NCBI RefSeq assembly: GCF_001515305.1
Contig: NZ_LNQV01000017.1
Location: forward strand, 1-64,000
DNA from: Aquitalea pelogenes
Lineage (GTDB): Bacteria; Pseudomonadota; Gammaproteobacteria; Burkholderiales; Chromobacteriaceae
Direction of reading: 5' to 3'
Length of the DNA stretch: 64,000 nucleotides
Shown: positions 35,988-44,766 of the stretch, piece by piece
Position numbering within the stretch: position 1 is the first letter of the stretch
How the letters are laid out: the number at the start of each line of letters is the position of its first letter
The notes under the pieces: generated by a model
What the model was told of the DNA's origin: nothing
Seen by the model: only the letters and a program-made list of their open reading frames with translations
Database searches by the model: none
Translations under genes and position numbers: made by a program

Positions 35988-36728
35988 ATGGAATCCGTTT
36001 TGAGTCAGCAATCCCTCCCCTATCTTGCTCCGGCCCTGGCCCCGGTACACCCGGCCTGGGAAGCCGTCCTCAATACGCCGGACATCTTTGCCCGCCTGCG
36101 CCAGATCGACCAGCAACTGCAACAGCAAGCCAGTCAGGGCAAAACGCTGTTTCCGCCGCAGCCGCTCATTTTCAACAGCCTGCGCACCATGGCGCCGGCT
36201 GACATCAAGGTGGTGATTCTGGGGCAGGACCCTTATCACGGAGCAGGAGAAGCCATGGGCCTGTCCTTTTCGGTTCCGCCCGGCGTGCGTATTCCGCCCA
36301 GCCTGCGCAATATTTACAAGGAACTGGTGGCAGACCTGGGTGGCGGCATGCCGGCCAGTGGCGACCTGACCCACTGGGCCGAACAGGGCGTACTGTTGCT
36401 TAACAGCGTGCTGACCGTGGAAATGGACAAGGCAGGCAGCCATGGCAAGCTGGGCTGGCAGGCCATCACCGACGCGCTGATTGATGCGGTCAACCAGCAA
36501 AACCCCGGCTGTGTATTCTTGCTATGGGGCAACTGGGCACAGACCAAGGCCGAGCGGATTGATACCGGCCGCCACCTGGTGCTGACTGCAGCGCACCCTT
36601 CTCCGCTATCCGCCAGCCGAGGCTTTCACGGCTGTCGGCATTTCTCGCAGGTCAATGCCTGGCTGGCTGCCCATGGCCGCGACACCATCCGCTGGATGCC
36701 CGCCAGCAGCCAGAACAGCCTGTTCTGA
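35988..36728 (+). CDS. ung: Uracil-DNA glycosylase Ung
   Basis: This 246-residue family 1 uracil-DNA glycosylase excises uracil from DNA. The water-activating motif GQDPYHG is at 79-85, FSVPPGVRIPPSLRNIYKEL follows, and the leucine-loop motif HPSPLSA lies near 198. All catalytic residues (D81, the HPSPLS histidine) are present. The start is uncertain: the ATG at 35988 has a weak ribosome binding site, while a TTG four codons downstream follows GGAA. Both give an intact enzyme. Confidence 0.94.
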   Translation: MESVLSQQSLPYLAPALAPVHPAWEAVLNTPDIFARLRQIDQQLQQQASQGKTLFPPQPLIFNSLRTMAPADIKVVILGQDPYHGAGEAMGLSFSVPPGVRIPPSLRNIYKELVADLGGGMPASGDLTHWAEQGVLLLNSVLTVEMDKAGSHGKLGWQAITDALIDAVNQQNPGCVFLLWGNWAQTKAERIDTGRHLVLTAAHPSPLSASRGFHGCRHFSQVNAWLAAHGRDTIRWMPASSQNSLF

Positions 36729-36841
36729 TACGGAATGGCTGCAGGGTTGCCCAGCACAACCTTGCAGCGCAAAACCCGGCTTTTCAGCCAGTCAGCATTG
36801 CCCTAAGCTAGCAAGGGTCATCTTCCTCCCCGCCGCCCATC

Positions 36842-38161
36842 GTGGATATTTTCTTTCTGTTTGTACTGATTGTGCTGAATGGCGCCTTTGCCATGTCTGA
36901 AATTGCGATTGTTTCTTCGCGCAAGATCCGCCTGCAGCAATGGGCAGAAGAAGGGCGTCGCGGGGCTCGCTCGGCACTGCGTCTGGCAGAGGAACCCACC
37001 CGTTTCCTGTCAACGGTACAGATCGGCATCACCAGCATCAGCATTTTCTCCGGCGTGTACGGTGAAGCGGCGCTGTCCGAACATTTGCAGGACTGGCTGG
37101 AGATGAACCTGCCGCAGCTGCATGCCTATAACAAGCCGCTGTCCGTAGCACTGATGGTGGCCGCCATCACCGCCTTGTCGCTGGTGTTTGGCGAGCTGGT
37201 GCCCAAGCGGCTGGCCATGCTGAACCCGGAAGGCATCGCCAGCACCCTGGCCCCGCCCATGCTGCTGCTCTCGCGCCTGGCTGCCCCGCTGGTGCGCTTG
37301 CTGTCACGGCTGACCGACACCCTGCTGCGACTGATCGGCGCGCGCAAGAGCAATGAACCCTCCATTACCGAAGAAGAAATCCGGGTGCTGATGGAACAGG
37401 GTGCGGACGAAGGCATTTTCGACCGTGCCGAGCAGGAGCTGGTGGAAAACATCTTCCGGCTGGACGATCGCAAGGTTGCCGCGGTGATGACCCCGCGCAA
37501 GGACATCGTTTCCATTGATATCGAAGACCAGCAACACGACAACCGCCAGCTGCTGATATCGCACGCTTACAGCCATTTCCCGGTGTGCAAGGGCGGCATG
37601 GAACATGTGCTGGGCATTCTGGACACCAAACGCATGCTGGACCGGGTACTGGCCGGGCAAAGCGTGGATTTCATTGCCGACCTGCAAATACCGCTCTACG
37701 TTCCGGCCACGGTAACGCTGATGCAGCTGATGGAACAGTTCCGTCTGGCCCACACCCATCTGGCACTGGTGGTGGACGAATACGGCGAACTGGAAGGCCT
37801 GGTCACCATGAATGATGTGCTGGAAACAGTGGTGGGCGATTTGCCTTCCATCCATGCCGATGGTGAAGACGACGAGATCGTGCGGCGCGAGGATGGCAGC
37901 TATCTGGTGGATGGCATGGTGACGCTGGACAGCTTCCGCCAGTATTTTGAGGTTGATCAGTCACTGCCGGGAGAAGACACCGGCAATATCCACACGCTGG
38001 GCGGCGTGATGATGTTCCAGCTGGGCCGGGTACCATCAGCGGCAGACCGCTTTGACTGGCAAGGCTTCAGTTTTGAAGTGATGGACATGGACAAGACCCG
38101 GGTGGACAAAATCCTCGTCAGCCGGCTGCCCTCCAGCCGCCTGGAGCAGAACGACAACTAA
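36842..38161 (+). CDS. CNNM/CBS/CorC_HlyC family protein (hemolysin-like)
   Basis: This 439-residue membrane protein begins at a GTG. An N-terminal DUF21/CNNM transmembrane domain (to about 170) holds NGAFAMSEIAIVSSRK and LVFGELVPKRLA. A tandem CBS pair (about 190-325) has VMTPRKDIV and ALVVDEYGELEGLVTMND. The C-terminal CorC_HlyC domain has DEIVRREDGSYLVDGMVTLD. Related proteins take part in magnesium or cobalt efflux, and the hemolysin label is historical. It is single, ending at a terminator shared with the antiporter gene. Confidence 0.87.
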   Translation: MDIFFLFVLIVLNGAFAMSEIAIVSSRKIRLQQWAEEGRRGARSALRLAEEPTRFLSTVQIGITSISIFSGVYGEAALSEHLQDWLEMNLPQLHAYNKPLSVALMVAAITALSLVFGELVPKRLAMLNPEGIASTLAPPMLLLSRLAAPLVRLLSRLTDTLLRLIGARKSNEPSITEEEIRVLMEQGADEGIFDRAEQELVENIFRLDDRKVAAVMTPRKDIVSIDIEDQQHDNRQLLISHAYSHFPVCKGGMEHVLGILDTKRMLDRVLAGQSVDFIADLQIPLYVPATVTLMQLMEQFRLAHTHLALVVDEYGELEGLVTMNDVLETVVGDLPSIHADGEDDEIVRREDGSYLVDGMVTLDSFRQYFEVDQSLPGEDTGNIHTLGGVMMFQLGRVPSAADRFDWQGFSFEVMDMDKTRVDKILVSRLPSSRLEQNDN

Positions 38162-38168
38162 GAAAGTG

Positions 38169-38193
38169 AAAAACCGCCCGAGGGCGGTTTTTT
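38169..38193. terminator. Bidirectional terminator between the CNNM-type and antiporter genes
   Basis: AAAAACCGCCC, GGGCGGTTTTTT around a GA loop. The antiporter stop codon lies inside its T-rich flank. Confidence 0.85.
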
Positions 38194-39406
38194 ATTGACC
38201 GGGCTGCGGTTCCAGACGCTTGCGGTAGCGCTCGGTCCACAAGAACAACAGCGGATTGAGCAGAATGGACAGAATGGCCCCGGCCAGAATCAGCGAATGG
38301 CTGTGTTCGTTCATCAGACCCAGCGCAATACCCAGCCCGGCCAGAATGAAAGAAAACTCGCCAATCTGCGCCAGGCTGGCGGCAATGGTAAGCGCCGTGG
38401 CCGGGCTACGGCCAAACAGGCGCACGATGCCATACGCCCCCAGCGATTTACCCACCACGATGATCAGCAGCGTTCCCAGCACTTCCCAGAAGTTATGCAG
38501 CAATACCGACGGGTTGAGCAGCATGCCGACCGAGACAAAAAACAGCACGGAGAAAGCGTCGCGCAGCGGCAGTGATTCTTCGGCCGCACGATGGCTCAGT
38601 GGCGATTCGGCCAGCACCATGCCGGCAAAGAATGCGCCCAGCGCAAACGACACATCAAACAGCAAGGACGCGCCGTAGGCCACACCCAGTGCGGTGGACA
38701 AGACGGCGAGGCGAAACAGTTCGCGGCTGCCGGTGTAGACAATGCGCTCCAGCATCCATGGCAAAAAACGTCGGCCAAACACCAGCATCAGCGCGACAAA
38801 GGCCGCCACCTTGCCCAGCGTCAGCAGGATGGTCCACAACACTGCGCTGCCGCTGATCACCGTATCCGCGCCCTTGCCACCCAGCACGCCGGCAAAGATG
38901 GGCAGCAACACCAGCGTCAGCACCATCACCAGGTCTTCCACCACCAGCCAGCCAATGGCGATCTTGCCATCGTCAGTCTGTTCCAGATTCTTTTCCTGCA
39001 AGGCCTTGAGCAATACCACCGTGCTGGCGGTGGACAGCGCCAGGCCAAACACCACACCCTCCCCCACAGGCCAGCCCAGCAGCTGGGACATGCCCAGCCC
39101 CAGTACGGTGGCCAGCAGGATCTGCCCGATGGCACCGGGCAGTGCAATGGTTTTTACCGCCAGCAAGTCTCGGACCGAAAAATGCAAACCCACACCGAAC
39201 ATCAGCAAAATCACGCCCATCTCCGCCAATTGTGGTGCGATCTGGCTGTCCGCAGTAAAACCAGGGGTGAACGGACCGGCCACGATGCCGGCACACAGAT
39301 AGCCGATCAGCGGCGGCAAACGCAGGCGGAAGGCCAGCGTGCCCAGCATGAAGGCAAATACCAGACTGCCGACAATGGTGGCAATCAGGGGTGAATGATG
39401 AAGCAT
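38192..39406 (-). CDS. Kef/YbaL-type cation:proton antiporter without RCK domain
   Basis: This 404-residue CPA2-family membrane protein has about 12 helices: LRLPPLIGYLCAGIVAGPFTPGF, LLMFGVGLHFSVRDLL, the AIGWLVVEDLVMVLTLVLLP ion-binding acidic motif, and LSLAQIGEFSFILAGLG-like sequence. It resembles the membrane part of YbaL/KefB but ends before the TrkA-N (RCK) nucleotide-binding domain those proteins carry (558-601 residues). It probably exchanges K+ or Na+ for H+. The gap 39407-39777 contains no gene: it is AT-rich at 39450-39530 and must hold two divergent promoters. Confidence 0.85.
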   Translation of the reverse strand: MLHHSPLIATIVGSLVFAFMLGTLAFRLRLPPLIGYLCAGIVAGPFTPGFTADSQIAPQLAEMGVILLMFGVGLHFSVRDLLAVKTIALPGAIGQILLATVLGLGMSQLLGWPVGEGVVFGLALSTASTVVLLKALQEKNLEQTDDGKIAIGWLVVEDLVMVLTLVLLPIFAGVLGGKGADTVISGSAVLWTILLTLGKVAAFVALMLVFGRRFLPWMLERIVYTGSRELFRLAVLSTALGVAYGASLLFDVSFALGAFFAGMVLAESPLSHRAAEESLPLRDAFSVLFFVSVGMLLNPSVLLHNFWEVLGTLLIIVVGKSLGAYGIVRLFGRSPATALTIAASLAQIGEFSFILAGLGIALGLMNEHSHSLILAGAILSILLNPLLFLWTERYRKRLEPQPGQ

Positions 39407-39777
39407 GGCTCAGCCCTCCATTCCAGTTTCAATGCATGACAGATTGCCGGAATATCGATGTAGTTCCACTTAATATCAAAATTTCAGCAAAATATTAAAA
39501 TTAACTTATTTTGCATAAAATTTCATGTTGGCAGTTTGTCTGCCAGTCCGCGCTTATCCTTGTGAATTCATCCACTTGTAGCGGATTTTCCAGCATGGAA
39601 AGGCTCTGGTAACAAAACAAGCAGCATGCAGTCATGCGGACATGTCATCCTGCCTTGTCCAGCTCCCTTCTGCCCCTGTCATTGCATGCGCTGCGGTTTG
39701 CAGCACCCGGGTGGGAGCGTATGCTCTGAGCACTTGCAATCCCCTTCAATCCCCATCTTTCCAGCCCCGGAGCCTGC

Positions 39778-40458
39778 ATGCGTTGCCCTGCCGTGTTGAT
39801 GTTGTTGCCCGCCCTGCTTTGCTGCCAGTCGGTATTTGCCGACGAACCCGTACACAGCATGACACTGAGCCTGGACGGCAACCTGTACCAGACGGATGCC
39901 GGCACCGGCAGCAAGCTGCAACCCTCGTTGTCGCTACGCCACGATACCGCCTATGGCAGCCTGTTCGTGCAACAAGGTGAAGCCGGGCTGGGCCTGCCCG
40001 CGCCGGGCGGCTGGATGACGCTGGCAGCCGCCAATGAAAGCCAGTGGGAGCTGGGGGCCAATTCCAGCCACTGGATGGGTGTGCTGCGCTATGGTGTGGA
40101 TCTGCCGCAGGATGGCTCGCTGTCCATCGGCTATGCCGACAGGCTGGGCAATAGCAGTCCGGGCAAGATGCTGCTGATGAATCTGGATCTCACCCTGGGC
40201 AACTGGCGCAACCAGCGCATCAGCCTGCTGGGCTGGGCCAGCTTGGCCAACACACAACGGGCACAAAGCCTGGGGCACCAGGCCGTTGGTGGTGGCTGGC
40301 ATCTGGAACAAAGCAATCTGCTGCTGATGCTGAACCACCCGTTCAACCCGCGCTGGTCGCTGGATGTGGGTGCAGGCTCACGCTGGATGGCAGATCAACA
40401 GGCCAGCCACAGCGCGGGCTGGCAAGCGGTACTCGGCATCAACTGCAAGTTGTACTGA
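39778..40458 (+). CDS. Exported probable outer-membrane beta-barrel protein
   Basis: This 226-residue protein has a signal peptide ending SVFADEP. The mature part shows alternating polar/hydrophobic strands (SMTLSLDGNLYQTD, YGSLFVQQGEAGLG, SLSIGYADRLGNS, SLDVGAGSRWMA) and ends with an aromatic residue (GINCKLY), as outer-membrane barrels do. I recognise no named family. A GGAG ribosome binding site precedes the ATG. Confidence 0.65.
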   Translation: MRCPAVLMLLPALLCCQSVFADEPVHSMTLSLDGNLYQTDAGTGSKLQPSLSLRHDTAYGSLFVQQGEAGLGLPAPGGWMTLAAANESQWELGANSSHWMGVLRYGVDLPQDGSLSIGYADRLGNSSPGKMLLMNLDLTLGNWRNQRISLLGWASLANTQRAQSLGHQAVGGGWHLEQSNLLLMLNHPFNPRWSLDVGAGSRWMADQQASHSAGWQAVLGINCKLY

Positions 40459-40487
40459 GCACGGCTCGCAATATGGCGTCAGCGGGG

Positions 40488-40985
40488 CTACAAGCGCCTG
40501 CCACACACCGTACTCATGCGGGAACCACTCCAGCGTCGTTCCGGGTCGGCAAAACTCTCTAGCTCCTGTAAACCCGCCTTCTGCATCATGCCGGCCGAGC
40601 CGGCATTTTGCTGATGCCTGTCCGCACACAGCCAGCGACAGCCTTGCTGGCGCAATACCTCACATACCATCAGCAACAAACGGCTGCCCAGGCCCTGACC
40701 GGCCGCCTCACGGCTTACCACCGCTTCAATCAGAAAAGCAGCCTCGCTGGCTGCGATGTCAGCCGGACGATGTGCCGGGTAGGCGTCAGAGCGGTCAAAC
40801 AGCATCACCGCCAGCAACTGGCCCTGCTGTTCTGCCAGCAAGCCTTGTACGGTTCCGCTGGCCAGGCCGGACAGTGTCTGCTCCACCCCCTGTTGCGGCA
40901 GGTAGTTCCAGTCATTCGGGCCATGGCTCATGATCAATTGCAGTAATGCAGCCTGATCGGCAGGCTGGGCCGCACGAATTTGCAT
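40488..40985 (-). CDS. GNAT-family N-acetyltransferase
   Basis: This 165-residue acetyltransferase begins MQIRAAQPADQAALLQLI. FLIEAVVSREAAGQGLGSRL contains the acetyl-CoA loop, here AGQGLGS in place of RGxGxG, and CRWLCADRHQQNAGSAGMMQKAGL follows. AGGGGAAAAAC precedes the ATG at 40985. The substrate is unknown. The segment 40986-41162 shows no further gene. Confidence 0.82.
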   Translation of the reverse strand: MQIRAAQPADQAALLQLIMSHGPNDWNYLPQQGVEQTLSGLASGTVQGLLAEQQGQLLAVMLFDRSDAYPAHRPADIAASEAAFLIEAVVSREAAGQGLGSRLLLMVCEVLRQQGCRWLCADRHQQNAGSAGMMQKAGLQELESFADPERRWSGSRMSTVCGRRL

Positions 40986-41162
40986 GTTTTTCCCCTCATC
41001 GATGCCCTGTGCCATGCAGTTTCCTGCTTCAACAGCGCAGAAAGGCCGTTTGCCGCCTTCCTGTGCTGTCAGCAGCTCATTATTGGTCTGAACGCTCAGA
41101 ACGGCTTAAAACTGTGTTCATGCCCCGGCATGGTCATGTAACTGCACCTGACAGGCGGTGAT

Positions 41163-41920
41163 TCAGTATTTTTTGCCCAGCCGGTGCAACTCATTGAGCT
41201 TGGCGTATTTGATATAGCTGTTGAAGCAACCAATGCTGATGTGGACAAGTCCGGGCAAACCGTCCAGAAAACCACGGCGTACCAGGTAAAACTTGGTAAA
41301 GCGCAACAGCGGGCTGAACACCAGCTTGCTCCATCCCGCCTTTTTCCCGCGCTTATACAGCATTTCGGCTTGCAAACTGGTGTAGCGATTCTGCTTGGTA
41401 AGGTAAAGCGCAATGTCCTCGCCCGATTCGTGCATCAGGTCGCCGGACAGTTTTTCCACAGTGCCATCGCACTGCACGTACTCATGCACCACATCATCCG
41501 ACCAGCGTGCCTGACGTCGGTCAAACAGCCGCAAGCTCCAGTCCGGATAACCTTCTCCATGCTTCAGAAAACGACCCATGAAACGGTTGCTGCGGGCAAA
41601 ACGGTAGGCAGCGGCCTGTGGATTGTTCAGTATCTGTTTGATTTGATTGGTCAATTCTGCTGATGGCCATTCGTCTGCATCCAGACACAATACCCAGTCA
41701 TGGCTGGCAGCCTGTACGGCAAATTGCTTCTGGGGACCGAATCCCAGCCAGTCCTGGTGGATAACTTTGCCTTATAGGCAGAAGCTATCACCACGGTTTC
41801 ATCTGTACTGCCTGAATCCACCACCACGATTTCGTCTGCCCATTGCACGCTGGCCAGTGTTTTTTCCAGTTGTGCAGCTGCATTTTTGGTGATGAGTACA
41901 ACGCTGAGCGGCTCTCGCAT
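41163..41920 (-). pseudogene. Family 2 glycosyltransferase (WaaE/LgtF-like) with a single frameshift
   Basis: The start MREPLSVVLITKNAAAQLEK, the nucleotide-sugar motif EIVVVDSGSTDET and the later CLDADEWPSAELTNQIKQ are typical of inner-core LPS glucosyltransferases such as LgtF/WaaE. The frame breaks near 41765, where restoring one base (CC in place of C on the plus strand) rejoins AYKAKVIHQDWLGFGPQKQ and gives 252 residues, the expected length. A sequencing error is the simpler reading. It is divergent from waaC, which fits a shared role in lipopolysaccharide core assembly. Confidence 0.8.
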
Positions 41921-41977
41921 CTTTTCTTGTTATTCCCATATGTATATGGAAGAAACTGGTAGAAGAAGGTCATTTGT

Positions 41978-42478
41978 TGTGGATAACCTTGTTTTTACCA
42001 GTCTGTTCAATGATTTAGGCTACTGCAAAAGGTGTTGAACAGCGCATTGTGCTGTCCATGACGGTTTGTGGATAACTTGTCGTCCAGTCTGAAAACCCGG
42101 TTTATCCACATGCTGTCAGCCGCATGCCCATGCCACCCTGTGAGCAGGCATTTTTGTGCTGCTTCCCTTATTTATCTTAAACCGAATTTTATTATGAAGA
42201 GACTAATGAGAGGAGAGCGTTTCTGTTGATAACCCGGAAAAACCCATGTTCTGTCAGTAGTTTGCCTTGTTGATGGCACTGGGATTAATCAGGCTGGCCA
42301 CACGGTGGCAGATTGTGGATAAATCAGCACATTTTTATTCACAGGCGTTTATCCACAATACTTGCCTGTGGATTCAGCCAGCTTAATCACAACGGTTTGG
42401 CGCAAGCTTCGGTTACAATGCGCGCCATGATGAACGTACTGATCGTGCGTACCTCGTCGATGGGCGACCTTATCCACA
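41978..42478. other. DnaA-box cluster II, preferred oriC candidate
   Basis: DnaA boxes fitting TTATNCACA: 41978-41986 (-), 42067-42075 (-), 42102-42110 (+), 42314-42322 (-), 42335-42343 (+, TTATTCACA), 42349-42357 (+), and 42470-42478 (+, just inside waaC). A near match TGTTGATAA is at 42224-42232. The middle (about 42160-42200) is AT-rich and could unwind. The 509-base space 41921-42429 separates divergent genes and holds no other gene. No dnaA, gidA or parAB is present in the window, so the assignment is inference. Confidence 0.7.
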
Positions 42479-43389
42479 CCTGGCCTGCCATTACCGAGCT
42501 GAAAACGCACTACCCCAACCTTCGTATCAGCTGGCTGGCCGAAGAAAACTTTGCCGACATCCCGCGTTTGCACCCGGCGGTGGAGCAGGTTATTCCCATG
42601 GCATGGCGTCGCTGGCGCAAGCGCCTGTTTGCGGCGGAAACCCGGGCGGAAATGAAGGCGGTTTATCAACAGCTGCAAGCCACACAGTGGGATCTGGTGG
42701 TGGATTGCCAGGGCCTGTTGAAAAGTGCCATTCCAGCCAAGCTCAGCCGTGGCCCGCTGGCCGGTTACGACCGTCACAGCATCCGCGAACCCTTGGCCTG
42801 CCTGTTGTACGACAAGACCCACCGGGTGGACTGGTCCTTGTCTGCGGTGGAACGCTGCCGTTTGCTGCTGGCCAAGGTGTTTGGCTACCAGCCGGAAGGC
42901 AGCCCGCGTTTTGGCGTACCGGCGGCAGCCCGTCCAGACTGGTTGCCGCAAGGCGAATACGCGGTGCTGCTGCATGCCACCAGCCGTGCATCCAAGGAAT
43001 GGCCGGAACAACACTGGATTGCGCTGGGTGAAAAACTTGCAGCACAACATGGCCTGCAACTGATCATTCCCTGGGGCAATGCTGCCGAACAGCAAAGGGC
43101 ACAGCGCCTGGCCGCGGCCATGCCGCAGGCCATGGTGGCACCACGCATGGACCTGATCGAAGCCTGTGGCTTGCTCGGCCATGCCCGCGCTGTCATCGGC
43201 GTGGATACCGGCCTGTGTCATCTGGCCAATGCGCTGAATGTGCCGCTGGTGGCCATTTATACCGATACCGACCCAAGCAAGACCGGCGTGGTGGAAACCG
43301 CCTGGGCGACCAATCTGGGCAATATCGGCCAGTGCCCGACGGTGGAAGCGGTGTATCAGGCATTGCTGGCGCGCAAGGACATGCAATGA
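42430..43389 (+). CDS. waaC: Lipopolysaccharide heptosyltransferase I WaaC
   Basis: This 319-residue GT9 enzyme adds the first heptose to Kdo2-lipid A at the inner membrane. The N-terminal MNVLIVRTSSMGDLIHTWPA, the middle HATSRASKEWPEQHWIALG and the nucleotide-site GVDTGLCHLANALNVP are characteristic. Two adjacent ATGs (42427, 42430) are possible starts; I prefer the second by family alignment. Its stop overlaps the waaA start (ATGA), so waaC and waaA form a coupled pair. ADP-heptose comes from the GmhA pathway. Confidence 0.92.
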   Translation: MNVLIVRTSSMGDLIHTWPAITELKTHYPNLRISWLAEENFADIPRLHPAVEQVIPMAWRRWRKRLFAAETRAEMKAVYQQLQATQWDLVVDCQGLLKSAIPAKLSRGPLAGYDRHSIREPLACLLYDKTHRVDWSLSAVERCRLLLAKVFGYQPEGSPRFGVPAAARPDWLPQGEYAVLLHATSRASKEWPEQHWIALGEKLAAQHGLQLIIPWGNAAEQQRAQRLAAAMPQAMVAPRMDLIEACGLLGHARAVIGVDTGLCHLANALNVPLVAIYTDTDPSKTGVVETAWATNLGNIGQCPTVEAVYQALLARKDMQ

Positions 43390-44642
43390 ACTGGCGGCGC
43401 GGCTTGTATTCCATGCTGTGGTGGGCTGCCACGCCGCTGATTCGCCATTATCTGAAAAAACGCGCACGCAAGGCACCGGCCTATCTGCAGCACTGGGACG
43501 AACGTTTCGGCCAGGCGACTCAGCCGCGGACGACCGGGGCCATCTGGATTCACGCGGTATCGGTGGGCGAAACCCGTGCCGCCCTGCCGCTGATCCAGGC
43601 CATTCGCCAGCACTGGCCGGATGCGCCGCTGCTGCTCACCCAGATGACCCCCACCGGGCGCGATACCGCCTGCCAGCTCTACCCCGATGCCGAAGTGCGT
43701 TATCTGCCCTACGACTATCCCGGTGCGGTGCGGGATTTTCTGGCCGTATGGCAGCCACGCTTTGGCGTGCTGATGGAAACCGAACTGTGGCCCAATCTGC
43801 TGCATGCGGCGCGCCAGCAAGGCGTGCCGGTTTTCCTGGCCAATGCGCGGCTGTCGGAAAAATCGCTGCGTGGCTATCGCCGCATTCAGGGGCTGATTGG
43901 CCCGGCCTTGCGTGATTTGACGGCCATTGCTGCGCAAAGCCAGCAGGATGCCGAACGTTTGCAGCAATTGGGCGCTGTTTCCCCGCAAGTCTGTGGCAAT
44001 ACCAAGTACGATTTCACCCCGCCAGCCGCCATGGCCGAACTGGCAGCGCAGTTTCGCCTGCGCATTGGCAGCCGCCCGGTATTCATTTGCGCCAGTACGC
44101 GCGATGGCGAGGAACAGCTGATCCTGCAGGCCTGGCAACAGGCCGAGGTGGGCAATACCCTGCTGCTGCTGGTGCCGCGTCACCCGGAACGCTTCGACAG
44201 CGTTGCCGCGCTGGCACAGGACATGGGCTTTGCCGTGCAACGGCGTAGTGACAACAGCAAGATTGCTGCCGCTACCCGCGTGTGGCTGGGCGACAGCATG
44301 GGCGAGCTGTTTGCCTACTATGGTTGTGCCGATGTGGCTTTTGTCGGTGGCAGCCTGCTGCCATTGGGTGGGCAGAACCTGATCGAGCCCGCCAGCCTCG
44401 GCCTGCCGGTCTTGTTTGGCCCGTCCATGTTCAACTTTGCCCAGGCCAGTGAATTGGCGCTGGAGGCTGGCGCTGCCTGGCAAGTGGCAGACGCTGCGGC
44501 TCTGGTGCAGCAGGTGCTGGGCCTGTTGCAGGACGACGCCCGCCGTCAGCAGATGCACAGTGCCGCGCTGGCGTTTACCGCGGCGCACCGTGGTGCCAGC
44601 AAGCGTATTGTCCAGTTACTGCAGGCGCATCTGCCTGCCTGA
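43386..44642 (+). CDS. waaA: 3-deoxy-D-manno-octulosonic acid transferase WaaA
   Basis: This 418-residue GT30 enzyme transfers Kdo from CMP-Kdo to lipid IVA. It has a membrane-anchoring N-terminus (LYSMLWWAATPLIRHYL), HAVSVGETRAALPLI with the conserved glutamate, and YLPYDYPGAVRDFL with ETELWPNL. The CMP-Kdo half has ASTRDGEEQLIL and FVGGSLLPLGGQNLIEPASLG. It overlaps waaC by 4 bases. Number of Kdo residues added cannot be told from sequence. Confidence 0.93.
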   Translation: MNWRRGLYSMLWWAATPLIRHYLKKRARKAPAYLQHWDERFGQATQPRTTGAIWIHAVSVGETRAALPLIQAIRQHWPDAPLLLTQMTPTGRDTACQLYPDAEVRYLPYDYPGAVRDFLAVWQPRFGVLMETELWPNLLHAARQQGVPVFLANARLSEKSLRGYRRIQGLIGPALRDLTAIAAQSQQDAERLQQLGAVSPQVCGNTKYDFTPPAAMAELAAQFRLRIGSRPVFICASTRDGEEQLILQAWQQAEVGNTLLLLVPRHPERFDSVAALAQDMGFAVQRRSDNSKIAAATRVWLGDSMGELFAYYGCADVAFVGGSLLPLGGQNLIEPASLGLPVLFGPSMFNFAQASELALEAGAAWQVADAAALVQQVLGLLQDDARRQQMHSAALAFTAAHRGASKRIVQLLQAHLPA

Positions 44643-44740
44643 TACCGCGGCCCGGCCATGGGCCGCTGTTGCCTGCCCGCCACGGCGGGCCAGCCATTTC
44701 CTGTCCTGCATCAATCATTACCGAATATTGCTTTGCCATT

Positions 44741-44758
44741 TTTATACACATGTATAAA
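44741..44758. promoter_or_regulatory. Probable TetR-family operator
   Basis: TTTATACA and TGTATAAA are perfect 8-bp inverted arms separated by CA, 8 bases before the regulator start codon. The position fits autoregulation of the efflux operon. Confidence 0.6.
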
Positions 44759-44766
44759 TTGGCAGC

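Noticed and set aside
41978-42357. Iterons of an integrated plasmid as explanation for the repeated TTATCCACA
   Set aside because: Sites are irregularly spaced and in both orientations, share only the DnaA 9-mer, and no rep gene is near.
44647-44666. Hairpin GCGGCCC/GGGCCGC after waaA as terminator
   Set aside because: There is no T run on either side, so termination is not supported.
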